A DNA stretch of 56,823 nt. Origin: a virus. The notes below the pieces were generated by a model, which saw only the letters and a list, made by a program, of their open reading frames with translations, searched no databases and had not been told where the DNA came from. The stretch covers positions 1 through 56,823 of IMG/VR virus record IMGVR_UViG_3300046804_004556; one strand, given 5' to 3'. This document shows, one piece after another, positions 13,901 through 21,476 of the stretch (positions are counted from its first letter, which is position 1; each line of letters begins with the position of its first letter). The position numbers and the translations under genes are program-made.

Positions 13901-16819
13901 TCCATCCGCTATTGATGCAGTAACAGCCCCACTGGAAACGTTCACCAGTGATTGAGAGTTTCCTGTTCTTGTGGCTGTCAAACTAGTTGCTATATTTCCA
14001 TCGACTGGAGATATATTATTTACCGTTCTTACATTTGCTGATACTTGATACTGGTTTGAAAATGTATTCGTCACAGTTACACCAGGTCCTGCGGTTACTA
14101 CAGTTGCTGCAGTTCCTCCATTCAATGCGTAAGATGCGGTTATCGCATACGATCCACTAAAAGAATACGAACTACTTATGGAATTAGACGAACTAATTGC
14201 GTAGCTGCTCGATACAGAATAAGAAGATGCTGATGCGTAAGACGCACTAAGCGCGGGATTATTTACTGTGAATATGGATCCCGTCACATAAGAAGCTGTT
14301 ACAGAGTTACTAGACCAACTTGAAGTGCCTGATAATCTACCACTAAAAGAACCTGTAAAAGATCCTGTAGCTGCTACCACTGTTCCGTTAGTCGTAATTC
14401 CGCTTGTACCATTTATAGTACCGTTACTATTGTATTGTAGTTGTTGATCGCTTCCTCCAGCGGCCACTGATGTGGTGGAACCTGATATTTGTATTTGATT
14501 TCCGAAATATGTAATTGTTATACTTCCACTTCCTGTTATATTTACATAGCTAGAAGATAATGCTAACGAAGACGTTGAGGAGAAAGAACTACTTACCGTC
14601 AATGAAGAGCTCAATGAGTAACTAGAAGATACGCTGAACGAACTGCTCATTGCGTAAGAGGCAGTTATTGCGTAAGATGCTGTTGTCGCATAAGACGATG
14701 TAGTTGAATATGATGAGGTTCCGTATAATCCTCCTGAAACGTAAGCTTGACCTTTCGTCAATCCTGTAAAAGATCCAGTAAAAGATCCTGTGGCTATTAG
14801 ATTATCTCCATCAAAAATGGCGATACTGGTTCCAGCTAAAACACCATTGTTATTATATTGCAGCATCTGATTTGTTCCTCCTGGCGAGGTTATCGTTGCC
14901 GATGATGTGTAGAATAATTGACCGCTCGCTGTATTATACAATACAACGTGAGGAACAATAGAACTTGTTTGTAAATTTCTAAAAGCAACAGAGCCAGAAA
15001 CATCAAGAGATGAACTTGGTTTGGTAACATTTATCCCTATTTTACCGTTCGACGGTGATGAGGATGGAGATAGATCAAGTTCATTTGAGAAATAAGATCC
15101 ACTTCCAAATATTATACCTCCTATATTAATTGCGTTCGATGCGTTATCAGGAAGTGTTACATTATTTCCTATTACTATATTGTTTGATCCTATTCCATAT
15201 CCCAATCCGACATTATTCCTACCAGCGTGTAATCCTATCAATATAGAATATGATGCGCTGTGAGCGGCTTGTCCTGCTCGCCATCCCATAAAATTTGAAT
15301 ACGATGCACTTACTGCTGCATAGCCTGATATGCCACCTATGAAGTTTGAGTGATGAGCATAATATGCTAATGGACCTGCTAAATATCCTAAAAATACAGA
15401 ATAAGACGATGTATATGTGGTATCTCCAGCGCTGTTACCAATAAACACCGCTCTATCGGAATTATATGCTTGGAATCCCGCTTGGTATCCTATAAAAACT
15501 GTATTATTAGACGTTGTATCTACCGATGTGGATCTTCCTGCATATCTACCTATTACAACCGAACTATCGATATTATCGTTGCCTGATGCTGCTTCGAATC
15601 CAATTGCTATGGCGTAAGAAGCCGATCCTGCATTTTTACCTGCATCTGTTCCAAAAAATAATGATTGTACTGAAGATGATGCATCTGTTTGATAATCTGG
15701 TCCCGATCTAGGAGATGTAGAGTATAACGTGCTTCCTGTTACTGATATTGGATAAGAGGACGTGATTGAATTTCTTGCCCAACTAGACGTACCGAATAAC
15801 GATGCGGTAACTCCAGTCGATACATTAACAGATCCTGTAATTTTCCACGAACCAGTAGCATTTACTGATCCAGTGATATAGTGTTTATTAGCAATGTCAG
15901 ATCCTAAAGAAACTCCGTCTAATGATAAGAAACTTCCTGTTACCGTCAATACGTGGTTTCTACCGTTTTTAGTGTAAATACCAGCATTAACAGTATTCAT
16001 ACTAACACTCGTATTGTCTGATATTATAGTTAGGTATTTAGGTCTATCTATTGCGCTGAATTGATCTCTAGAAAAATATATTACTGGAGAAAGCAGGTTG
16101 TATCCGTCGTCCAAACCGGGGTATCCTATACCGATGTCGGTGTAAACATACTTAACTCCTCCAACTGTACTATATCCACCTCTGTCTGAATTATCAAACA
16201 TGAATGGAAACGCGGGAACTTTTCCTGCAGTTAACGCATATATATCACTTATCGAACTGTATCCGCCATCAAGAGCTGGTCCTATTCCAGCGTAAGGTCC
16301 TGTTCCGACATAGGTATCAGAGAACATCGATCCTGTAACTGATACTTTTCCTTTGACAATTAAGCTGCTAGAAATAGCTAAGCTTCCCGTAATTGATTGG
16401 TAAGCTATTGCCGATCCTGTTGTAATTACTGATCCAGACAAATTTCCTGTTGATACAGATAAATTTGATAGACTAGCAGAGATGGATGATGATAAGCTAG
16501 TTATCGACGTAGATACAGAAGAAGATAGACTTGATATGCTACTAGAAACTGAGGATGAGAGAGACGTTATTGATGTAGATACCGAAGAAGATAGACTTGA
16601 TATACTACTCGAAACAGAAGAAGATAGATTTGTTATCGTTGTCGCTGTTGATGACGATATACTATTTATCCTGGTATTTATCGAAGAAGACGTCGACGTT
16701 AGTGTTGTGACTATCGACGATGATACCGATGTTATTCTTCCATCTAAGTAAACAAAATTGTTATCTAATTCTGTATAGAGAAGAGCAGAACCCTTATCAT
16801 TTCTCAATATTAATGCCAT
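10976..16819 (-). CDS. Giant tail-fibre protein with coiled-coil and YadA-like head repeats
   Basis: 1947 residues. The start MALILRNDKGSALLYTELDN then NFVYLDGRI is the usual virion-attachment start of many large phage fibres. Residues about 34-125 are Ser/Ile/Leu heptads (SSSVSTSITSLSSSVSSSIS), a likely trimeric coiled coil. Then come many 'ITGSL-x-ISGSL' and 'ASYALTASYA'-type strands. Two regions (about residues 380-570 and 1170-1740) carry 'NSIAIGTSAGY'-type repeats every 18-30 residues, like the beta-roll head of trimeric autotransporter adhesins. NIGGIIFGSGSYFS recurs near 570 and 1740, showing an internal duplication. The C-terminus (ISGSAVSSGWTFKTIIRAI) is strand-rich. Very rich in Ser, Thr, Gly and Asn, which are possible O-glycosylation sites. 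Confidence 0.9.
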   Translation of the reverse strand: MALILRNDKGSALLYTELDNNFVYLDGRITSVSSSIVTTLTSTSSSINTRINSISSSTATTITNLSSSVSSSISSLSSSVSTSITSLSSSVSSSISSLSSSVSTSITSLSSSISASLSNLSVSTGNLSGSVITTGSAIAYQSITGSLAISSSLIVKGKVSVTGSMFSDTYVGTGPYAGIGPALDGGYSSISDIYALTAGKVPAFPFMFDNSDRGGYSTVGGVKYVYTDIGIGYPGLDDGYNLLSPVIYFSRDQFSAIDRPKYLTIISDNTSVSMNTVNAGIYTKNGRNHVLTVTGSFLSLDGVSLGSDIANKHYITGSVNATGSWKITGSVNVSTGVTASLFGTSSWARNSITSSYPISVTGSTLYSTSPRSGPDYQTDASSSVQSLFFGTDAGKNAGSASYAIAIGFEAASGNDNIDSSVVIGRYAGRSTSVDTTSNNTVFIGYQAGFQAYNSDRAVFIGNSAGDTTYTSSYSVFLGYLAGPLAYYAHHSNFIGGISGYAAVSASYSNFMGWRAGQAAHSASYSILIGLHAGRNNVGLGYGIGSNNIVIGNNVTLPDNASNAINIGGIIFGSGSYFSNELDLSPSSSPSNGKIGINVTKPSSSLDVSGSVAFRNLQTSSIVPHVVLYNTASGQLFYTSSATITSPGGTNQMLQYNNNGVLAGTSIAIFDGDNLIATGSFTGSFTGLTKGQAYVSGGLYGTSSYSTTSSYATTASYAITASYAMSSSFSVSSSYSLSSSLTVSSSFSSTSSLALSSSYVNITGSGSITITYFGNQIQISGSTTSVAAGGSDQQLQYNSNGTINGTSGITTNGTVVAATGSFTGSFSGRLSGTSSWSSNSVTASYVTGSIFTVNNPALSASYASASSYSVSSSYAISSSNSISSSYSFSGSYAITASYALNGGTAATVVTAGPGVTVTNTFSNQYQVSANVRTVNNISPVDGNIATSLTATRTGNSQSLVNVSSGAVTASIADGTVWVISGDANANNNGDVYIYVSSSVGQWYPISPLDVAAADARYLMLTPQAALSASLTISGSLNVLTRVSASSFTGSILGTATSASYVTGSIFSAGNLALSSSFAVTASYALNGGGTSNLDTSSVIITGSATTRQSITGSLIISGSLKISGSTSISGSLIVTNGVTASLFGTSSWADKSNYPFKVTGSNNLVSIHGGDFESTYGIEVEGFIDNIVIGNNPKFYPIQTNNYVRDYISIGNNAMTGSGPNVDTDGNIAIGTEASSLRLGQTLGTATTHIGKRAGYKTGNAPASVFIGYSAGAQMLADDGGTNTVAIGYAAGSGSSAKYSTLIGTGAGRDSYNLESSIMIGISAGQGYLGSPTGFGPTGSILIGREVGYTTTDWVNGSNISIGYQSLYRSRTNSNNIILGYQAVYEVDNLRNSIAVGYRSLYRTTGSANIIGLGYQAASYAINANSSSFIGDFSGYLAKSVTSSIFIGTNSGYASELMTGSIVIGDRAAEQSKTGSFSVFIGNRAGYKSTASLENIFIGPDAGYLTDTNQNSTAIRGNSIFIGNSAGANSKKIYKAVVIGQDAGKNSNNAYNSIAIGNTAAYGTGEGQYSIMIGNSAGLNNATASSAIAIGADTSTNVVTSSNSIAIGTSAGYMSYFIPANGFNATSVNSIKIGSSAGADSYNANDSIMIGRGAGSTILQEYPQNNSGSIFIGTNSGFGSLNASQSIYIGNNVGNSNNSPYSIIIGNLSGRGLAYGKNNIIIGNAIALPPLAKNCINIGGILFGSGSYFSDDINSVISTPVGNGLIGINTFSPTHNLDVSGSGDRVMRVVGSGSLNPLFTVQGSQGELFSVTDSLTGSLFSVNDISGLPILEVNSDQTVKMGNYLAPVLNATSKVTVGTTQTVLYSLPTASYDMMAYELFASSGTKRGSVTGTAVWSGSLVDVSVNNGGDFLAAANITVVGGIIGGNFAISGSAVSSGWTFKTIIRAI
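16500..16631. repeat. Two 66-bp tandem repeats inside the fibre gene
   Basis: Units begin at 16500 and 16566, and a third partial unit begins at 16632 (each starts GTTATCG or GTTATTG on the plus strand). Each encodes 22 residues of the coiled coil. Identity is high but not perfect, so the repeat can change copy number and thus shaft length. Confidence 0.7.
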
Positions 16820-16860
16820 CTGTAGTCTTTACAAATAAATATTGAGATTATGACATTATA

Positions 16861-17199
16861 CTAGAATGAATTATTGTTTTTCAAATACTCTTTACCATCT
16901 TCAGTTATTGAGTAAACAATATCACCGTCTTTATTTATGCCAGTTTGTACCAAATCTAAATCAACAAGTTTATTAATCATGTCTTGTGTTTGTTGATGAG
17001 AGGCTTTTTGCCAAGCCATTTCTAATTCGTCATCGTATAACGTATAATTCTCCCTATCGCCTGTCAAATAATCTGTCCATGCATCTTCTGCAATTAATAA
17101 TAAGCTGTCGGTCAAATATTTTTTAAATTGATCGTCTACTTCTGGAGGAACTAGATCAACTATATCGGTTACGTATTCTTTATAAGATGAATATACCAT
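16861..17199 (-). CDS. Winged-helix-like conserved phage protein
   Basis: 112 residues. The C-terminal part (DMINKLVDLDLVQTGINKDG, DIVYSITEDGKEYLK) has the 'helix, turn, wing with Y-x-I-T-x-x-G' pattern of winged-helix proteins. The N-terminal half is acidic and helical. I recall similar proteins in marine T4-like phages. It could bind DNA or be a small virion or regulatory protein. The start is one base after the next stop. Confidence 0.65.
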   Translation of the reverse strand: MVYSSYKEYVTDIVDLVPPEVDDQFKKYLTDSLLLIAEDAWTDYLTGDRENYTLYDDELEMAWQKASHQQTQDMINKLVDLDLVQTGINKDGDIVYSITEDGKEYLKNNNSF

Positions 17200-17200
17200 A

Positions 17201-17455
17201 TTAACTGTTTGTGAATAGGTTTTTTAACTGTTGTTTACTTGTCATGCCTGTGTGTCTAAATTTAATAGTGCCAAGAGAGTCCACACCAATGAGGGTGGGA
17301 ACACTACTCACTTGCATAGAAGTAGCCTGTGCCCTCGATTGATCTACGTCAATAAAGTCGATAGGTACGCCTGTCTCTGCTGAGACTTGTTGAGCGATGG
17401 GCTTCAATGCTTTGCAAGGAGCGCACCACGTAGCTGTGAAATACATTACTTTCAT
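17201..17455 (-). CDS. Thioredoxin-like protein
   Basis: 84 residues with active site WCAPCK (Cys11 and Cys14) and cis-proline SSVPT (Pro53), in the order of the thioredoxin fold. It is shorter than cellular thioredoxins (about 105), lacking the first helix and strand, which is usual in phage versions. The Ala in CAPC differs from the classic CGPC and may shift redox potential. Likely roles are reduction of ribonucleotide reductase or of other phage enzymes; no partner gene is visible in this window. Confidence 0.88.
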   Translation of the reverse strand: MKVMYFTATWCAPCKALKPIAQQVSAETGVPIDFIDVDQSRAQATSMQVSSVPTLIGVDSLGTIKFRHTGMTSKQQLKNLFTNS

Positions 17456-17513
17456 ATTGTTTTTTTTATATTATAAAAAACTTCTCGATAATATGAAAGA
17501 TTATCTTACCAGT

Positions 17514-17651
17514 TTATTTTTTCTTCTTCTCTTCGTTCTTAACGTTCTTTTCTTTCTGTTTGCTCTTATCGTCTGATTCTTTTTTGTAAAGTTCAGCGAG
17601 TTGAGAGAAAGAGTTGAGAACGTAAAAGCCTTTCTTGTCTTTTTTCAACAT
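17514..17651 (-). CDS. 45-residue lysine-rich protein
   Basis: Read directly: ATG at 17649-17651, TAA at 17514-17516. Protein MLKKDKKGFYVLNSFSQLAE, then LYKKESDDKSKQ and a KN/EK-rich tail ending EEKKKK. The first 25 residues look folded and the rest disordered and charged. It starts three bases after the stop of the preceding small frame. The tail is reminiscent of small nucleic-acid-binding proteins. No family recognised. Confidence 0.5.
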   Translation of the reverse strand: MLKKDKKGFYVLNSFSQLAELYKKESDDKSKQKEKNVKNEEKKKK

Positions 17652-17654
17652 TCG

Positions 17655-17795
17655 TCATTTTTTGGTTAAAGATAATCCCATATTGAGGGAAGTTATAATG
17701 TGTAATTTATTGATTATCAATCTAGTGTAAGTCATTGAAAACCAACGATTTGCCTGATTGCATTGCATGATATTGGAGCTTATTGGATTAGCCAT
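17655..17795 (-). CDS. Possible 46-residue protein
   Basis: An ATG at 17793-17795 opens a frame to TGA at 17655-17657: MANPISSNIMQCNQANRWFS followed by MTYTRLIINKLHIITSLNMG and LSLTKK. Tight spacing to the next ATG (three bases) suggests an operon, but the composition is not distinctive. It could be chance. Low confidence. Confidence 0.3.
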   Translation of the reverse strand: MANPISSNIMQCNQANRWFSMTYTRLIINKLHIITSLNMGLSLTKK

Positions 17796-17813
17796 TTTTG
17801 TTCGCCTTTGTTT

Positions 17814-17863
17814 GCCTATTGGGTAGGCCAGTTTTGTTGAGACTGGCAGCGTGGGGACTGCTG
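17814..17863. other. Cluster of short hairpins in a G+C-richer intergenic island
   Basis: Three inverted repeats in a row: GCCTA/TAGGC (17814-17828), GCCAGT/ACTGGC (17827-17847) and CAGC/GCTG (17847-17863). They lie between the gene ending at 17913 and the possible start at 17795. There is no T-run, so this is not a simple terminator. It could be a structured leader or a small RNA. Confidence 0.35.
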
Positions 17864-17912
17864 GTATTTTTGTTTTTGATTATATCCATATGAGATTGCT
17901 TACTAATTACTA

Positions 17913-18500
17913 TTAATCCCACCAACATTCTATTTTTGTCTTTAAAATTTCGAAGATCAGATTTTTACACCGATCGTGATTGTATTTTCCCACATGAAAC
18001 GCGAGAGTTTCTTTATCTGATAGATTTGTTTTTTTATTCAATCTTTTTACCGCTCTAACTGCTGAAGGATATTTCTTAAGATAGTTGTCTAAATCCTCTC
18101 TTTTCGTTTCTTTCACCATTTCGTATTGATCTTTTCCGTGATGAGTTGGTACAAACTTTATTTCTGAATCTAGGTAATCGTACATTTCGGTTTCGTAGTA
18201 GCACTCTTTCTGCCTCTCTATTAAATTTAAAACAACTGTCATCCAATAATTGTCTTCATCAATTCTAGTGTGTCTATTCGCGTTTACTAAATAAGCTCTT
18301 TGCATCTCTATCTTTTTTTGCAACACTTTAAATATATAGTAATCGTCCCAGTTTTTATCTTTATAAATAGTAGGAATCCACGATAATAAGTTTTTTATAC
18401 CTTCTACGAAATATACAATTCTCCAATGAAAAAACCTACGCCATGTTTTTCTACCAAATGCAGAATCATGTGGCAGCTTTAATTTAGTATAAACCTTCAT
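17913..18500 (-). CDS. Conserved hypothetical phage protein
   Basis: 195 residues, basic and aromatic. Segments FHWRIVYFVEGIKNLLSWIP and TIYKDKNWDDYYIFKVLQKK, then a middle 'RHTRIDEDNYWMTVVLNLIE', recall a protein widespread in phages of aquatic bacteria, in which a hydrophobic 'I-K-N-L-x-x-W-x-P-x-I-x-x-D-x-x-W-D' block is conserved. Its function is unknown to me. It is mostly helical, with no signal peptide and no catalytic motif. The next small gene ends one base before its ATG. Confidence 0.7.
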   Translation of the reverse strand: MKVYTKLKLPHDSAFGRKTWRRFFHWRIVYFVEGIKNLLSWIPTIYKDKNWDDYYIFKVLQKKIEMQRAYLVNANRHTRIDEDNYWMTVVLNLIERQKECYYETEMYDYLDSEIKFVPTHHGKDQYEMVKETKREDLDNYLKKYPSAVRAVKRLNKKTNLSDKETLAFHVGKYNHDRCKNLIFEILKTKIECWWD

Positions 18501-18501
18501 T

Positions 18502-18594
18502 TTATTTTATTTTATTTCCATTAGTAAAAAACCATCCAAATTCCTTATTGAACCATGATTCGAATGATTTTATTAAATTTATAATCTTATTCAT
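18502..18594 (-). CDS. 30-residue aromatic small protein
   Basis: Read directly: ATG at 18592-18594, TAA at 18502-18504, MNKIINLIKSFESWFNKEFG then WFFTNGNKIK. It ends one base before the ATG of the next gene. The amphipathic helix plus 'FGWFFTNG' end is one I recall in other phages of this type, always next to a gene like the following one. It may lie on a membrane surface. Function unknown. Confidence 0.5.
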   Translation of the reverse strand: MNKIINLIKSFESWFNKEFGWFFTNGNKIK

Positions 18595-18606
18595 GAATGC
18601 AATATA

Positions 18607-18954
18607 TTAATTTTTCCAAAAGAGTTGGATTAATACTATTGATAATCCTAAAATTAAACAAGTTATTGTTTTAAGTGTGAGAGGTTCCTTGAATAGAAGT
18701 TCAGACATGATGGTAAATATTATAACACCGATGCCGAATCCTATCAATCTTGATGGCCATATCTCGCCGTTAAACGCGAATACGAAATTTTTTACAGATA
18801 ACATGAATAGATACGAGATGGGTATTCCCATCAGTAATGTAAACCACGTATTTGTTTTTAGAAAATCGTATTTGAGTTGACCTTGTAGTTGTAAGAATGT
18901 TATTATTTGGGCTAATACACCAAAAAGTATTCCGTATAATATTCGTATTGACAT
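18607..18954 (-). CDS. Four-span membrane protein, SMR/DMT-like
   Basis: 115 residues with four hydrophobic segments (LYGILFGVLAQIITFL, WFTLLMGIPISYLFMLSV, LIGFGIGVIIFTIMSELLF, ITCLILGLSIVLIQLFW). The topology, length and 'MSELLFKEPLT' joint resemble half of a drug/metabolite transporter or the SMR family. The transporter Glu in the first helix is not evident (Gln16 instead), so transport is doubtful. Conserved in phages as I recall. Leader ends AAGTTATG. Confidence 0.65.
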   Translation of the reverse strand: MSIRILYGILFGVLAQIITFLQLQGQLKYDFLKTNTWFTLLMGIPISYLFMLSVKNFVFAFNGEIWPSRLIGFGIGVIIFTIMSELLFKEPLTLKTITCLILGLSIVLIQLFWKN

Positions 18955-18999
18955 AACTTTTTTTTAAAGTGTGAATTCCTCTTTTCGAGGGACTCATAA

Positions 19000-19581
19000 T
19001 TAATTGTCGCTAAGCGTTAATCCAGTAGATTTGTTACCACCTTCTTCGTTCATTCCGCCTTTTGCTTTACTTAAAAGAGATTTGATTTCTTTCTGAATTT
19101 CTTTAACGCTTGCGATGTACTCTTCCAGTTTTTGTTTTTCGTCTGGAGATAGGTTTTCAAAATTAAATTTCATATTTTTGTTTTCTTTTATTCCTGCTAC
19201 GGTGCGACCTTGATATTTTTGTTTTAGATAATCAACCATTTTAGCGTTCATATTAAAATCCTGCTCCAATTCTTTATCGTCTGGTTGGGATTCTATCGAC
19301 TTAGCCATTGCTTGCATGAATCCGTTCTCTACGCTATCGTCTACTATCGCTGACATCTGATCATCAACGTCCAATCTATCCAACCATGTTTTGGTTTTTT
19401 TAGAATCGGGTTTTGATATAGCGGCTTTGATGAAATCGAAAGTGTTCTTCGCTGCGTCTGCACCCGGTATCAAACCAGTTACCACATTAAGTGCTACGTT
19501 TCCTATCTTCTCGCCTTTCTGTTTCGTAGAAATGGCTTTGATAACTTTCTTTAGATCTCCGTATGTTTGTAATTCTGCCAT
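19000..19581 (-). CDS. Conserved phage protein with central hydrophobic segment
   Basis: 193 residues: MAELQTYGDLKKVIKAISTK, then QKGEKIGNVALNVVTGLIPG and ADAAKNTFDFIKAAISKPDS, then WLDRLDVDDQMSAIVDDSVE. I recognise this pattern from large marine phages, where it is sometimes described as a possible pore-forming or structural protein. The amphipathic, glycine-rich section at residues 22-55 fits membrane interaction; the rest is acidic and helical. Actual role unknown. Confidence 0.7.
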   Translation of the reverse strand: MAELQTYGDLKKVIKAISTKQKGEKIGNVALNVVTGLIPGADAAKNTFDFIKAAISKPDSKKTKTWLDRLDVDDQMSAIVDDSVENGFMQAMAKSIESQPDDKELEQDFNMNAKMVDYLKQKYQGRTVAGIKENKNMKFNFENLSPDEKQKLEEYIASVKEIQKEIKSLLSKAKGGMNEEGGNKSTGLTLSDN

Positions 19582-19598
19582 CAGATAATAAATATCAA

Positions 19599-19805
19599 TT
19601 AGTGTCCATAAACATTACTTAGTTCTACGAGTTTTCTACCTACTTCTGGATCTCTGATAACTTGTATTGAGTCAGCTGTTTTGTTATCTGCAACCACAAA
19701 TCCTGTGTATCTCTCAGAAGTTGAGTGTTTAACGCATGTTGTTTTGTATCCCATTTTTACTCGAAGCGGGTGTATTTCTTCTTGACATACTTTACATTTG
19801 TGCAT
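19599..19805 (-). CDS. Zinc-binding small protein (paralogue of 25917-26165)
   Basis: 68 residues. MHKCKVCQEEIHPLRVKMGY, then KTTCVKHSTSERYTGFVVAD and IQVIRDPEVGRKL. The cysteine pattern C-x2-C then C-x2-H resembles DksA/TraR-type or other small zinc fingers. The gene at 25917-26165 shares 'PLR-x-K-x-GYK-x-CV-x-x-ST' and a later 'IQV/IQI' block. Host-transcription modulation is possible but unproven. Leader ends AAGTTATG. Confidence 0.7.
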   Translation of the reverse strand: MHKCKVCQEEIHPLRVKMGYKTTCVKHSTSERYTGFVVADNKTADSIQVIRDPEVGRKLVELSNVYGH

Positions 19806-19845
19806 AACTTTTATTTTTTTAGTTTACAATTTTTGAATGATTTGC

Positions 19846-20070
19846 TTAGCAATTATTGAATCTATTCTGTAAGTCTTCCCAATAGCCTCGCTCTCTGTTG
19901 TATCTATTAACCACCTCAACAAGATCGGGAAAACCTTGAGCCAGCTTTTTACGGTTGTCGTCGTCAGCTGAGAATATTGTTTCAATTAAATTTGATTTGA
20001 ATGAACCCGCTGTACCTCGTTTGTAGAAGCAAAAGTCGAATTCAGCTTTTGTAACATTTTCTTTTACCAT
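19846..20070 (-). CDS. Small hypothetical protein
   Basis: 74 residues, helical: TKAEFDFCFYKRGTAGSFKS, LIETIFSADDDNRKKLAQGF and PDLVEVVNRY. The 'F-x-x-A-D-x-x-N-x-x-K-L-x-x-G-F-P-x-L-V' section is a pattern I recall in many small phage proteins, without a known function. It has no Cys cluster. Leader is A-rich. Confidence 0.6.
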   Translation of the reverse strand: MVKENVTKAEFDFCFYKRGTAGSFKSNLIETIFSADDDNRKKLAQGFPDLVEVVNRYNRERGYWEDLQNRFNNC

Positions 20071-20093
20071 ATATTTTGTTTTATTTTTTAGAA

Positions 20094-20315
20094 TTAACGA
20101 TATAGTGTTACGTATTCTCCGAAGTACTTATCAAAGACTTTAATGAGATTCTCGTAATCTCCTGACATCATTTCAGATTGAATCTTCTTTTTGTCAAGAT
20201 CAAGCTGCTTTGCCAAGTTTCCGGCCGTTGCGATCATGCTAAAGGCATTTCCATCTGGACCAGTGAGATCTATTTCAACAGGACCTGTTTTCATTTTTTT
20301 ATATTTTATTGACAT
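20094..20315 (-). CDS. Conserved small phage protein
   Basis: 73 residues. 'VEIDLTGPDGNAFSMIATAG NLAKQL' (residues about 13-38) and 'EMMSGDYENLIKVFDKYFGE' are a conserved pair in phages of several hosts, as I recall. It is mixed alpha/beta and lacks catalytic motifs. It may be a small regulatory or chaperone protein. Confidence 0.65.
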   Translation of the reverse strand: MSIKYKKMKTGPVEIDLTGPDGNAFSMIATAGNLAKQLDLDKKKIQSEMMSGDYENLIKVFDKYFGEYVTLYR

Positions 20316-20329
20316 AACTATTTTTTTTA

Positions 20330-20764
20330 TTATAGACTATTAATGTAATTGTTAACGGCTCTTGCATTGTTTGTGGCATCATTATCGTATCCGCCTACAC
20401 AAAAGATAGAGTGCTCGTCTTCTTCATCTTGATCTCGACTTCTTGCGTTTTCAACTCGAGACTTAAGGGCTTCTATAGTAGTCTCTTCCAATTTGAATTG
20501 TCCTTCGAATCCATAGCAAGAACAGTGTGATCCGTGCATCTCGTACAATGTTCCATTTTCTTTGTTTCTAAACACAAAGAAAGAAGTAGAGTCGCAGCCC
20601 CAACTGCCAACTGATTCGTACGCAATGAGTACATCTAACTTATCGAGTTGATCGTATACGACTTTTGCAGATTCTGCATCGTAAGGTTGTTCTGCGTATT
20701 GATCCGCGATGTGCTGTTTTACTTCAGCTTCAGTTTTTCCTAGTAAGTCTTCGATTGCTAACAT
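20330..20764 (-). CDS. Conserved phage protein with Gly/Cys/Ser motif
   Basis: 144 residues. The core 'VLIAYESVGSWGCDSTSFFV' and 'MHGSHCSCYGFEGQFKLEET' recur in phages of diverse hosts, as I recall. Cys residues in WGCDS and SHCSCYGFEG could bind metal or a redox partner. The N-terminus is helical and acidic. Unknown function. Confidence 0.7.
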   Translation of the reverse strand: MLAIEDLLGKTEAEVKQHIADQYAEQPYDAESAKVVYDQLDKLDVLIAYESVGSWGCDSTSFFVFRNKENGTLYEMHGSHCSCYGFEGQFKLEETTIEALKSRVENARSRDQDEEDEHSIFCVGGYDNDATNNARAVNNYINSL

Positions 20765-20774
20765 AGTTTTTATT

Positions 20775-21134
20775 TTAGTTGAATTGATAAGATTGTTTTA
20801 AAGACCAGTTGTATGCGTCGTCTAAATTCATGAATGTAATTCTACTCGATAATTCTTCTAGACTTATACTAGCATCTACGCTTTCTCCTTCATCATCGCA
20901 TCCCAAAATTAAACCATTTCCTGCGATTGGTTGCGGATAACTATCGAGTAAGAAGAAATGTTGAGGATTTTTCAGTAAGCCTTCGTCGTCACAATACAAC
21001 GTATCATTATCTTGCATAATGTGAGGAGCTGAGAATGTTTCACAATCTATTGCCTTTGAAATTTCAGTGAAGTGTTCACCGATTTCTATTTGTTTTACTA
21101 CTTTGTTTTTTGAGTCGATCAATAATGCTTTCAT
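20775..21134 (-). CDS. DUF3846-like protein
   Basis: 119 residues from ATG at 21134, chosen because it has the ATAAAAGTTATG leader; an upstream frame to 21176 is not used. IEIGEHFTEISKAIDCETFS, 'DTLYCDDEGLLKNPQHFFLL' and 'PIAGNGLILGCDDEGESVDA' follow the DUF3846 plan (strand, DEE-Gly loop, proline, NG, 'G-x-D-E-x-G'). Its biological role is unknown. Relatives are common in phages and mobile elements. Confidence 0.7.
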   Translation of the reverse strand: MKALLIDSKNKVVKQIEIGEHFTEISKAIDCETFSAPHIMQDNDTLYCDDEGLLKNPQHFFLLDSYPQPIAGNGLILGCDDEGESVDASISLEELSSRITFMNLDDAYNWSLKQSYQFN

Positions 21135-21169
21135 AACTTTTATTTTTAGTTTGTTTAATTTGTTTTTGT

Positions 21170-21460
21170 TTACCATTTATTGTAGCCGATGTAGTCCTTA
21201 GGACCACCAGCGATTGTCTTCTTAGCAGTCATTTCACCACCAATAGAACTACCACAAAATTCTACATAATCAGGCAACTTATCGCCGTATGCATCGAATG
21301 CTTTATCGACCTCTGATAGTAATTCTTCTGGCCAGTTGAAGCCGAATTCGATTGAGTAAGTTATTTCGTCGTCGTATCCGAAACGTTTAACTTCGCATGG
21401 GATCTTAGCTTCTTCTAAGCGAGCTACTACTTGTTGAAAAGTTAATTTTTTTTGTTTCAT
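21170..21460 (-). CDS. Hypothetical protein
   Basis: 96 residues. LTFQQVVARLEEAKIPCEVK starts a helix-strand unit; later 'FGFNWPEELLSEVDKAFDAY' and 'YVEFCGSSIGGEM'. It looks like a compact alpha/beta fold. No family recognised. Leader is A-rich with AGTTATG. Confidence 0.6.
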   Translation of the reverse strand: MKQKKLTFQQVVARLEEAKIPCEVKRFGYDDEITYSIEFGFNWPEELLSEVDKAFDAYGDKLPDYVEFCGSSIGGEMTAKKTIAGGPKDYIGYNKW

Positions 21461-21476
21461 AACTATTTTTTTATTA

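Noticed and set aside
16482-16751. Open plus-strand frame of 89 codons opposite the fibre coiled coil, with a DVDTEEDRLD repeat
   Set aside because: It is the mirror of the Ser-rich heptad repeats; the acidic repeat is a by-product of codon use. No leader, and all supported genes are on the other strand.
18960-18990. Hairpin CCTC/GAGG near 18970
   Set aside because: Four base pairs around an A-rich loop, no clear T-run in the right place; not enough to call.
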